NCBI GenBank assembly: GCA_023954375.1
Contig: JAMLIC010000007.1
Span: 1-64,000 of the forward strand
DNA length: 64,000 nucleotides
Reading direction: 5' to 3'
From: Planctomycetota bacterium
Lineage (GTDB): Bacteria; Planctomycetota; J058
Shown here piece by piece: positions 51,538 to 60,039 of this stretch (position 1 is its first letter; every line of letters begins with the position of its first letter). The translations under genes were made by a program, and so were the position numbers. The notes below the pieces were generated by a model that was not told the DNA's origin, searched no databases, and saw only the letters and a list, made by a program, of their open reading frames with translations.

Positions 51538-54500
51538 GGCACTTCCTCGTCAACGGAAAGGATGTCCGGCTGACAAATGGGCTCATCCAACCTGAGGTCG
51601 AGCCAAGTTGCGCCGCTCCCTTCGCCAAGGTGGAAGACGACCAAGTCGCGGCGCCCCCCGGAGCCGATGGGATTCTGCAAGATCCCAAGCCGCACACGCC
51701 TGGGGTCTGCCCGATCGACGTCGACGCGGTATATGAAGTAGCGCTCTCGGACCTCGGCGGCGCGACGCGCCTCGTTGTCCGAGAGCCCGACGTGCCCGCC
51801 CTTGTTTGCTCGGCCCTTCACCTCGATGAATCGGTCGACTTCGTGGCAGCGATCCAGCTCGTAGCGCAGCAGGGTGCCCTCTCGCTGTGCTCTCGCGAGG
51901 GCCTCTGCCGAAAGGAAGGAGAGAACGTCGCAACCTGGCCCATCCCGGCCGGTCACGTGGTGGACGTCAAGCGGGAACCGCCCTTCGCTACGCTCGAACG
52001 CCAGCACGAAGGGCAGCGTCTTGTCCTCGCCGGCGGGCGACTGGGGCGCCCGCGGCGGAGCAATGGACTCGCGTCGGACGATCAGACTTCGCGGGGCCGA
52101 CGCCCTCTCCTCGGGTGGTGCTGCGGGGCGGATAGTCAGCGTCGCCGTCTCGAAGTCGGTCGCCGAAGGGCCAGGCGAACAGTCTCCGGGGGACGTAGCG
52201 GGCTCGGTTGGGGCAGGAGACGTAACCTGCGCTTGCTCGACTGGCCTGGCCGGTGGGACGACGACCCGGCCGACAGGCTCCTCGGGCAACGTTTCGCCCA
52301 GTCTGCCGCGAGCTCGTTGCAGCAACGTCTCGGCCGCACCAAGCGTCAGCCTGTCGAGGACTCTGAGCATGTCGCCGTCATGCGTGCACCCGAGCAAATG
52401 GCCGGCGTCGGAGGCCACATCTCTCTTCTTCAGGTACTGCGCGAGGACGTTGGCGACATCGAGCCAGAAGTGGGGGGACGACATTGGCTGCAGCCCATGT
52501 TCGATCAGGACGAGTGTGCCGTCGGCGTCCAGGGCGAGGCCCTCCCCAGGGTGCTCGAGGGCGACGTCCCACGACTCCCCGCCGAGAATCGAGATGCGAA
52601 ACACCGCACGAGAGCAGACCCGGAGTGAGACGCGTTTCAGGCGCCGCAGGTCCTCGCCTCGCGTGTCGTCCGTTGTGTGCAGCCGCAGTGCGTAAAGGTA
52701 GGGGATGGCGCGGCGCAGGTGGGCATTGGGCACGTCGGCCCAAGCCAAGTCCTCTGCGGCGACCAAGGCGAGTTCGAGTTCTTCCCCAGCGATCGGGTCG
52801 ATGCCGAAGATCGCCTTCACCCGACGGTGAACAGCATCCGGCGGGAGTTTCGCGATCGGGATGCTCTGTACGAGGGCGTGTTCGATGGCTCGGGGGAGTC
52901 GTTGGCCGAGGAAGCGCGCAGACTCGATCGGAACGTACTTCGCAATGCCGCCGCTGACGCCCCAGATCTGCCCCGTCCGGCGAAACGCTTCCCCCCGGGC
53001 ACCGCCGGGCCCGGGGTCGGCCTCCAGGACCGCTCGGTAGAGCCGCTCGGCGATCTCACCCCGCGGGTCGGACTTCGGCAGCTCCGCCAGCATGGTGTAG
53101 AGAGTGTCGACGTCGAGGTCCTCGACTCCAGCGATGGCGCCCAAGGCCATGAGAGCGATGCGGAGCGCAGCGGCACCTCCTCGCTCCTCGAGCAAGGGAT
53201 GCGCGGCGTCAAGGCGGTGCAAGAAGAAGATGCCCTGTAGGGCCCGGGCGCACGCTGTCAGGACCGTGAGGCGCGTAGGCGGTCTTCGGATGCCGTCGTC
53301 TCCAGACGGGACCCAGACTGACGTGCGGAGACACCAAAGGGCTGCGTTCATGAGCGCGGGCCCGGCGATCTGGGAGTGGGTGCGCTCACGGCCAAACAGG
53401 ACACCGAGAGCCCCGCGCCGCTCGAGGAGCCTCTCGCGGTTGTCGTGAACGAACGCGATCAAGGCCTCTGCCGGGGCCTTCTCCAGCACGGAGGCGAGTC
53501 GGTCCGGGACTTCCTGATCCAGTATCTTCGGGGACCTGGTGCTTTGGTCGAACTCCTCCCGGTCGTACTCAACGGTGAACCGTCGAACCGGAAACTCGAG
53601 CCCGGCGATCACGTGCGCGCAGTAGTCCCGGTGTAGCTGGGGCGCGCCGCCGGCCAACGTAACCCACCGTGGCTCCACGGCGACCCCCAGGCGTGCCAGG
53701 AAGCGTTCCAGGTCGTCTGAGGCTGAGTCTGGAGGAAGCCCGAGATTGGCCGCCTCCGCGGTGAACTCGTCCTCCCCGAGTGGACCGTACAGCGCCTCGA
53801 GCAGCCGTCCGTGCCGCGAGGTCCCGCCCAGGTAGCACTCACTCGCGCTGCGGAGACTCCCGCGGCTGGTCACGATCAACGCGTCGAGTGACTCGAGCCA
53901 CGCGAGCTCACCTGTCTGGGAGTTCGTGAGCTCGAACAACCAGGCGAGAGCGCCTCGCACGCGAGAGATCTGGTCGTCTCCGGGACGCTTGGCTGCTTCG
54001 ATGACGTTCCGAGCGATTGCCTGCAGGTCGTGCTCTGCCAGCTGGAGGCCCACATCGCGGAGCTTCCGGACGAGCTCACGAGGGGCCGAGGTCTCCAGCG
54101 CGTGCGCCAGACCCTCTCGGTACTCGGAGTGAAGGAAGGTCACGGGCGTGGCCCAAGCAGGAAGGCGTGGCAGTCTCTCCTGGGGGGAGAGGAACACCTT
54201 CTGGTCCGGCCTGCAGATCGGGCCCCCATCCTCTGCGATGAGAAGGCGCTGGTCGTGAATGTCTTCGAGCGCGTCCTGCGCGATCAGCAGCCCGACGGCG
54301 TTTCCGGCCTCGGCAGGCGTGGACGCGGCAACCTGTAGTCGGAGCCGATCTCGGAGTTCGCCCGCGTTGAAGACCGGCGGCGCGAGTCGCTCCAGGAGCG
54401 CCCGCACCGACGCACGATCCTCGACCTCCAGGAGCTCCGGGAAGTGCAGAGGAAGGGCAACCTGTCGCCAGGCAGTCGCCGGCACATCCTTCACCTCAGC

Positions 54501-55850
54501 GAGGGTTGCACGACCGCCGCCCAGGCGAGGGAAGACCCGCCGGCCACGCAGTTCGTCGACGACTGCGCTCAGGAAGCCCATCTCGGACAGCGCGTGGCTC
54601 GCCCCGGTGAGCCCCTCCAGGATGCGTAGGCTCCGATGGTGGTCGTCGTCGTTCGCTTCACGCTCCGCCACCTGGGCCAGGAAGGCACCCAGTGCGGTCA
54701 GAACCTGCTGGTTCGCCGGGTGAGTCAGGAGTCGCTTGCGGTTGTCGTCCGTCGCCAGGGTCGCGTGAAGCACGGGCGCGATCGGGAGAACCTCATCCGT
54801 CGGGAAGTAGATCGCCAGGCGACGCTGCGACCTGTCTCCGTCGAGCGTGCTGGGCACGGCGATCTGCAGCTCGAACTCGGGCGTTGAGCGCGTCGTGTCG
54901 TCGAGGTTCACCGCGTCGAGCCGGCCTGTACGGCGGTAGACGCGCCAGGTCTCCGCCGCCTCGTCGTCTCGCTGGACGAGGACGTTCTGATGATCGCCGT
55001 CAACTGACTTCGGACGCTCGACTCTCCAGCGGACGAGGCCCTCTGGGGTCTCGACCACCAGCCGGGAGAGATGACGACAGAACAAGAGGGTCGGCGGGCC
55101 AATCTGCTCTAGCTGCGCTCGGATCTCAGCGCGGACACGGTCTCCGCTCTCACGGTCGGGCAGAGGAAGGACTACGACGGTGTCGTATCCCTGAGCACGC
55201 GCTGCCTCGGCAGCTCGGAGGGCATCGTTGTCGGACTGCGGAACGAAGGGGAAGTGTAGGACCGGCACGGTAGAGAGAGCGGCGGCGGAGCGCTCCTCGA
55301 GGAGCACGCGCAGCTCGTCCGACTGTGCGAGCAGAGAAGCGATCTCTCGCTTCGCGTGCTCCGGCGAGAAGGCGACCGCGAAGGTGCCGCTAAGCACGAG
55401 CGGCGTCTCGCTCCATGTGAGGACCGACCTGAACCCGAGGCCCTTGCAGCCGATGAACCGGCTGCGGTCGAGCTGCTTCGGGCTGCAGTCGCTGAGCACG
55501 AGCGACTTGATGCCCGCCTCCGAGAAGGTCTCGCCGGTGTTCGCCACAAGAAGGTGGCGATCGGTGAGCTGCAGCAGCAGGCGTGCGGACTCGCCAGCAC
55601 CAGCGTCGTCAGCATTCTGGATCAGCTCCAGCACCTGTCGCCCGCGATACCCGTTGAGGGCGCGTTGCTCTCCGTTCGCGTCGTGGATGAGGCGCTCTGG
55701 GCTCTGGAGATACACCTTCCGCTCTCTGGCGGCGAGGTCGGAGATGGCGCTGTTCCCTGCATAGTCGGCACGCCCGGGACTGTCGCCCGAGTGCTTGCGC
55801 GTGGGGTCGGTCGCGTCGGTCGGGCCCGGCAAGGTTCCGTGCCCGGTCAT
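51534..55850 (-). CDS. GHKL ATPase with C-terminal DUF3883 (NO VEIN) domain
   Basis: 1,438 residues; ATG 55850 overlaps the McrC stop (ATGA). The N-terminus has a GHKL fold like sacsin/NO VEIN: N box VLELIQNADDAGA (about 73-85), LLVANTGETF, and FIGCKGLGFRSVL near residue 137. About 1,000 residues of unassigned sequence follow. The C-terminal ~110 residues are DUF3883: DRFIEVKGRANKGG, then LSDNEARRAAE, a PD-(D/E)xK-like arrangement. Such GHKL-DUF3883 proteins occur beside restriction and helicase genes in defence islands. It is the largest protein of the operon and a likely sensor or chaperone-like switch. Confidence 0.82.
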   Translation of the reverse strand: MTGHGTLPGPTDATDPTRKHSGDSPGRADYAGNSAISDLAARERKVYLQSPERLIHDANGEQRALNGYRGRQVLELIQNADDAGAGESARLLLQLTDRHLLVANTGETFSEAGIKSLVLSDCSPKQLDRSRFIGCKGLGFRSVLTWSETPLVLSGTFAVAFSPEHAKREIASLLAQSDELRVLLEERSAAALSTVPVLHFPFVPQSDNDALRAAEAARAQGYDTVVVLPLPDRESGDRVRAEIRAQLEQIGPPTLLFCRHLSRLVVETPEGLVRWRVERPKSVDGDHQNVLVQRDDEAAETWRVYRRTGRLDAVNLDDTTRSTPEFELQIAVPSTLDGDRSQRRLAIYFPTDEVLPIAPVLHATLATDDNRKRLLTHPANQQVLTALGAFLAQVAEREANDDDHHRSLRILEGLTGASHALSEMGFLSAVVDELRGRRVFPRLGGGRATLAEVKDVPATAWRQVALPLHFPELLEVEDRASVRALLERLAPPVFNAGELRDRLRLQVAASTPAEAGNAVGLLIAQDALEDIHDQRLLIAEDGGPICRPDQKVFLSPQERLPRLPAWATPVTFLHSEYREGLAHALETSAPRELVRKLRDVGLQLAEHDLQAIARNVIEAAKRPGDDQISRVRGALAWLFELTNSQTGELAWLESLDALIVTSRGSLRSASECYLGGTSRHGRLLEALYGPLGEDEFTAEAANLGLPPDSASDDLERFLARLGVAVEPRWVTLAGGAPQLHRDYCAHVIAGLEFPVRRFTVEYDREEFDQSTRSPKILDQEVPDRLASVLEKAPAEALIAFVHDNRERLLERRGALGVLFGRERTHSQIAGPALMNAALWCLRTSVWVPSGDDGIRRPPTRLTVLTACARALQGIFFLHRLDAAHPLLEERGGAAALRIALMALGAIAGVEDLDVDTLYTMLAELPKSDPRGEIAERLYRAVLEADPGPGGARGEAFRRTGQIWGVSGGIAKYVPIESARFLGQRLPRAIEHALVQSIPIAKLPPDAVHRRVKAIFGIDPIAGEELELALVAAEDLAWADVPNAHLRRAIPYLYALRLHTTDDTRGEDLRRLKRVSLRVCSRAVFRISILGGESWDVALEHPGEGLALDADGTLVLIEHGLQPMSSPHFWLDVANVLAQYLKKRDVASDAGHLLGCTHDGDMLRVLDRLTLGAAETLLQRARGRLGETLPEEPVGRVVVPPARPVEQAQVTSPAPTEPATSPGDCSPGPSATDFETATLTIRPAAPPEERASAPRSLIVRRESIAPPRAPQSPAGEDKTLPFVLAFERSEGRFPLDVHHVTGRDGPGCDVLSFLSAEALARAQREGTLLRYELDRCHEVDRFIEVKGRANKGGHVGLSDNEARRAAEVRERYFIYRVDVDRADPRRVRLGILQNPIGSGGRRDLVVFHLGEGSGATWLDLRLDEPICQPDILSVDEEVP

Positions 55851-57187
55851 AGCGGGGCGTCCCCAAAGGCGAGGGACTGTGCGAACCGTGTCGCGCCAAC
55901 GCGCGTCACGCGCTCAACGTGATCCGCGAGGTCGAGAAGTTGTATCGGGCGGAGGCGAACGCGAGCCCGGGCGACGCGCTCGGCGGGGTCGAGGACGTCG
56001 ACGGCCGACTCACGCGCGAGCGGCGAGGTCGTCGGGTAGAGGATCGTGGCCTCACGCTGGCCGTGGCTCAGGGCGTAGATCGCGAGCTGGTAGAGCATGT
56101 CGCGGGGGAGGGGGGTCTCCCAGAGGTCGCGGTACTTCACGTCGAGGAAGGCGACGACGTGGTTGCGGCGGCGGATGGCGAGGTCGGGGCGGGGGGTGGG
56201 GGCGGAGCGGTTGCGGGGGTTGAGGCCGGGGGCGTAGCGGAAGACGCCGGAGAGGCGGTGTTCGGACTCGACGCGGTAGTCGTCGGGGAGGTGCTCGGAG
56301 AGGAAGCGGGTGAGGACGGCCTGGAAGAGACGGTTCATGTCGAAGAGGAAGCCGGGGAGGGTGCGGTCGGGGCCGGTGGCGGTGAGGTCGTCGAGGCCGT
56401 GGGCTTCGGTGAGCAGGCGGATGAGGTCGAGGAGGGGGGTGTAGCGGTCGGTCAGGCGGCTGGTCGCGCGGTCGGCGGCGGCGAGGGTGGTGGCGTCGAG
56501 GCGGACGGGGGTGACGGCGTCGCCGAAGCGGGAGGCGAGGCGGCGGAGAGCGATGGCGAGGGTGCGGTCGGCGGTCAGGCGGGCGCCGAGTTCGAGGCCG
56601 GCGCGGACAACGCGGTTGAGGAGGACGTCCTCGCTGCGGGGGTGATGGACGCAGGGGAGGGTGGCGAGGGTCTGGGCGGCGGGGCCGCGGCGGGCGAGGG
56701 TGTCGATGTCGATGCGGCCGCGGGGGGAGGCGAGGTCTTCGGCGCGGCGGAGGTAGGAGCGGTGGAGGCCGGACTCGAGGAGCTCGGCGGCCTCGGCGGC
56801 GAGCTGGGCGATGAGGAGGTCGGGCCAGGCGTCGGCGGTCGTGACGGTGTCGATCAGGTTGACGAGCGAGAGCTCGCGGAGGCCGAAGCCGTAGCGGAGG
56901 AGGGTGAGGAAGGGGGCGCCCTCGATCTTGGGCAGGATCGTGAGATCGAGGGCGCCGAGGCGGACGCGGCCGACCCAGGAGCTCGTGGTTATCGAGAGGC
57001 CTCGGCGGAGCTCGGTGACGCCGAGTCGGCGGGAGCGGGTGAGGTCGGCGGCCAGGCGACGGGCGGCGGGGTCGTCGTCGAACGATCGGCCGAGCAGGAC
57101 CTGGTCGTCGTCGGGGCCGCGCGTCTGCCACTCGCGAAGCGTGAGGTGCGGACGCGGGGGGGCGGGGATGCGAAGGGCCCCTGTCAT
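55847..57187 (-). CDS. mcrC: McrC-family nuclease subunit
   Basis: 446 residues; ATG 57187 overlaps the McrB stop (ATGA). The N-terminal barrel-like part is followed by helical sequence and the C-terminal PD-(D/E)xK nuclease: RPDLAIRR and FLDVKYRDLW supply D...DxK. McrC binds the McrB hexamer and cuts modified DNA. Third codon positions here are almost only G or C, more so than in the neighbouring methyltransferase, by eye. Confidence 0.88.
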   Translation of the reverse strand: MTGALRIPAPPRPHLTLREWQTRGPDDDQVLLGRSFDDDPAARRLAADLTRSRRLGVTELRRGLSITTSSWVGRVRLGALDLTILPKIEGAPFLTLLRYGFGLRELSLVNLIDTVTTADAWPDLLIAQLAAEAAELLESGLHRSYLRRAEDLASPRGRIDIDTLARRGPAAQTLATLPCVHHPRSEDVLLNRVVRAGLELGARLTADRTLAIALRRLASRFGDAVTPVRLDATTLAAADRATSRLTDRYTPLLDLIRLLTEAHGLDDLTATGPDRTLPGFLFDMNRLFQAVLTRFLSEHLPDDYRVESEHRLSGVFRYAPGLNPRNRSAPTPRPDLAIRRRNHVVAFLDVKYRDLWETPLPRDMLYQLAIYALSHGQREATILYPTTSPLARESAVDVLDPAERVARARVRLRPIQLLDLADHVERVTRVGATRFAQSLAFGDAPL

Positions 57188-60039
57188 GCTTGCCCGTCCG
57201 GGATCGGGCTGGTCTTGCCGTTGCCGCTACCGGCCGCGTCGGTCGACGATGAGGGACCGTACGGCGTCTCGTCGTCCAGCTCGTCGTCGTCGTCCGTGAC
57301 TGGGCCGCCCTGCTCGACGATCCGACGATACGTGGCTACGCGGCCTGCCACCCAGGCTTCGTCGGTCTTCCCCTTCGCCGCGTAACGCGCGCGGTAGACC
57401 TCCAGGATCTCCTCGGCGGAGCGCCCCTCCTGGAGGAGGCGTCGCATGAGGGGAATGTTGGTGAGCTCCCGGCTCCAGGTCGCCGTCTCGTCCTCGTCGC
57501 TCACGACACGCGTCGTCGCGAGGTCGGGGTCGAGGGCGAGGAGGTGCTCGACGACCTCGGTGGCGCGGTCGGCGGTGAACAGCTCGTCGCGAATGCGCTG
57601 GTTCTCCGCGTCGACGATCTTCTCGCCGACGAGCTCGGCGAGCGCGCGAAAGTCGGCGTAGCAGTACTCCTCCAGGAGGGGGATCACGTCCTCACGGAGG
57701 ATCTGGACGAAGCGGGTGGTGGACTCGATCGGCTGACCGCGGTCGAGGAAGTAGGCGTGGCCGATCTGGAGGTTGCGGGCGTCGCGCTTGACGTGCTGGA
57801 GGATCCGGCGGTTGAGGCGCTGGAGCCAGAGGCCGAGCGGGAGGGCGGGCTTGATCACGGCGTTCCTGAGCGGCGTGACGTCGGGCATGAGCTCGACGAA
57901 GCCGAAGCGGCGGCGGAGGGCGGCGTCGAGGAGCGCGATCGAGCGGTCGGCCGTGTTCATGGTCCCGATCACGCGCACGTTCGGGGGCACGCTGAACGAC
58001 TCGCCGCTGGGGAGGACGGCGAGGCGACCGCGCTTGTCGACCTCGAGCAGCGTGAGCAGCTCGCCGAAGATGCGGGGGACGTCGCCGCGGTTGATCTCGT
58101 CGACGATCAGGAAGTGCGTCCAGCGCTCGGTCGAGGCCGCGGCGTCGCGGCACAGGCGCTTGAACACCCCGTCGCGCCGCTCGAAGCTCATGCCGCTGGC
58201 CTTCGGCTCGGGGCGGTAGCCCTCGATGAAGTCCTCGTAGCCGAAGGCCGGGTGGAAGGTGCACAGGCGCACCCGGCCCGTCGGGCCGCGGATCGCGCTC
58301 TTGCTGGCCTCATCGAGCTCGTCGAAGTGCTTCCCGTGCTCCTCCCAGGCGGCGAGGTCGCAGGCCGTGCGCTCGGCCCAGTGCGTCTTTCCGGTGCCCG
58401 GCGGCCCGTACAGGATCGCCTGGCCCTTGCGGTCGAGGATCGCCTGGACCCGGCCGCGAATTCCGCCGAGTGGTGGCACGGTTCGCCGTCGGTGAGGCTG
58501 GGGAATTGGCGGCTCGTCGCCCTTGCCCGGGATCGGAGGTGGAGGAGGCAGCGGCGGCCCGGGGAGCTGCGGGTCGAGCAGCGCCGTCCGGACGGCGATA
58601 ATGTTCTCCGGACGAGCGACGTGGTCGAAGATGCCTCCGAGTGACTCCGGGGTCGCAAGGACGAAGGGACGGACGCTCAGCCACTCGACAGTCCGCTGGT
58701 GAGGAAGCTCGTCATCGGCGGCGAAGGCGTAGTCGCCCGTGATGCGTCCGATGGCGAGGACCTCCTGACCCCGAGAGACGAGGACCTGGTCGCCGTGCTC
58801 GACGTCGTGGACGAACCAGCCGAGCTCCGTGGTCCGCCGCTGCAGCTCGCGGCCGTCCAGATCGGGGAAGGCCAGGGACACGCGCTGGCGCAGGGCGTCC
58901 TTCCAGCGGTCGGACGGGAGATCGCGGAGGTCGGTGGTCTTGGCCCCGGGGAGGGCGATAGCCGAGCGCGCGAGCAGCCCGTCCAAGCCCTCTGGGCCGA
59001 CATGGCCGACGTCGACCAGGTAGTGACTCAGGGGCCGCCCGTTGCGCCTGCTCAGCACCTGCATGGTCGTGACCTGCGACCAGCCCAGGAGCGCCGCGAT
59101 GGCCGCGAAGCGACCGGCGCAGACGAAGCGCCCGGGCGCGTCGGGGGGCCGCTGGAGGAGGCAGAGCAGGTTCCAGTCCTGGTACGGGCGGACGTGGAAG
59201 CTGTCGATCGCCTCGGGGAACAGGAGGGCGAAGTACTTGTGCCCCCAGGCAGTGTCGACCAGGTCAGGTGCAACGTCGTCGAGTTCGCGCTGGAGCGCGC
59301 GGTACGCCTCGTCGGAGCGATCGCCACCGAGGCGCTCGATCGCTCCCACGGCCCGCACGATCTGATCGCGGTGTTGCCGGGCTCGCGCGACGGCCTCGGC
59401 GAGGCTGAGAACACGCTGTCGCTTGCCCGCGCCCGTCACCCACTGGCCCTCTCGCGTGCGGTACAAGCCGAACTTGGCCGCGTTGCCGCCGGCGATCACG
59501 CCGTAGCTGCGGGTGGCGAACTCGTCGTCGTCCTTGAACTCCAGCCAGTAGGTGAGGTTCTCCTTGTTGCCGGTCCCGTGCATGCGCTCGAGCAGCGCCT
59601 CGCCGTCGAGCTGCCGGAGCACGTCGGGCCCGAAGAGCTGCCGGAAGCGCGTGCGGTCGGCCTGGGCGCGGTCGGGCGAGAGGAGTTCGCCGGCCTCGAG
59701 AGCGCGTGCGTGTGTAGCCACGAGGTCTGCGTGGACCTGGGGCGAGACATCGCCGGTCATACGCGGCCCATCGCTTAGAGCCGATCTCCCGTCAGGCGGC
59801 CTAGAGCTAGACGTCTCGACGCGCTGCCACTTGCCTGAGATGGTGAGCTGAATCAGCCCCCGATCACGCAGATCCTGGAGGACCTGGCGGATCTTCGCCT
59901 GCACGTTCTCGTTGCCCGGGTAGCGCGATCTTAACTCCTCCTCATGAACGTAGAGATCAGCGCTAGTGAACTCGCCGCGCGGGGTACGTTCGAGCACGAG
60001 CTTGTGCCAACCGCTGAGTTCGGGCTGCTCCATGCTCAT
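57184..60039 (-). CDS. mcrB: McrB-family GTPase with DpnI-like N-terminal winged helix
   Basis: 951 residues from ATG 60039, chosen because it overlaps the methyltransferase stop (ATGA) and follows GAGAGGGAG. Residues about 7-75 (GEFTSADLYVHEEELRSRYP, then NVQAKIRQVLQDLRDRGLI) closely follow the DpnI C-terminal/Dam-replacing winged helix that reads N6-methyladenine. A long middle region (about 100-500) is shared with other McrB-like proteins (LTYWLEFKDDDEF). The AAA+ GTPase has GPPGTGKTHWAE near residue 545, FLIVDEINRGD, and the McrB signature MNTADRSIALLDAALRRRF. It would assemble with McrC. The reader domain suggests it senses adenine rather than cytosine methylation. Confidence 0.9.
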   Translation of the reverse strand: MSMEQPELSGWHKLVLERTPRGEFTSADLYVHEEELRSRYPGNENVQAKIRQVLQDLRDRGLIQLTISGKWQRVETSSSRPPDGRSALSDGPRMTGDVSPQVHADLVATHARALEAGELLSPDRAQADRTRFRQLFGPDVLRQLDGEALLERMHGTGNKENLTYWLEFKDDDEFATRSYGVIAGGNAAKFGLYRTREGQWVTGAGKRQRVLSLAEAVARARQHRDQIVRAVGAIERLGGDRSDEAYRALQRELDDVAPDLVDTAWGHKYFALLFPEAIDSFHVRPYQDWNLLCLLQRPPDAPGRFVCAGRFAAIAALLGWSQVTTMQVLSRRNGRPLSHYLVDVGHVGPEGLDGLLARSAIALPGAKTTDLRDLPSDRWKDALRQRVSLAFPDLDGRELQRRTTELGWFVHDVEHGDQVLVSRGQEVLAIGRITGDYAFAADDELPHQRTVEWLSVRPFVLATPESLGGIFDHVARPENIIAVRTALLDPQLPGPPLPPPPPIPGKGDEPPIPQPHRRRTVPPLGGIRGRVQAILDRKGQAILYGPPGTGKTHWAERTACDLAAWEEHGKHFDELDEASKSAIRGPTGRVRLCTFHPAFGYEDFIEGYRPEPKASGMSFERRDGVFKRLCRDAAASTERWTHFLIVDEINRGDVPRIFGELLTLLEVDKRGRLAVLPSGESFSVPPNVRVIGTMNTADRSIALLDAALRRRFGFVELMPDVTPLRNAVIKPALPLGLWLQRLNRRILQHVKRDARNLQIGHAYFLDRGQPIESTTRFVQILREDVIPLLEEYCYADFRALAELVGEKIVDAENQRIRDELFTADRATEVVEHLLALDPDLATTRVVSDEDETATWSRELTNIPLMRRLLQEGRSAEEILEVYRARYAAKGKTDEAWVAGRVATYRRIVEQGGPVTDDDDELDDETPYGPSSSTDAAGSGNGKTSPIPDGQA

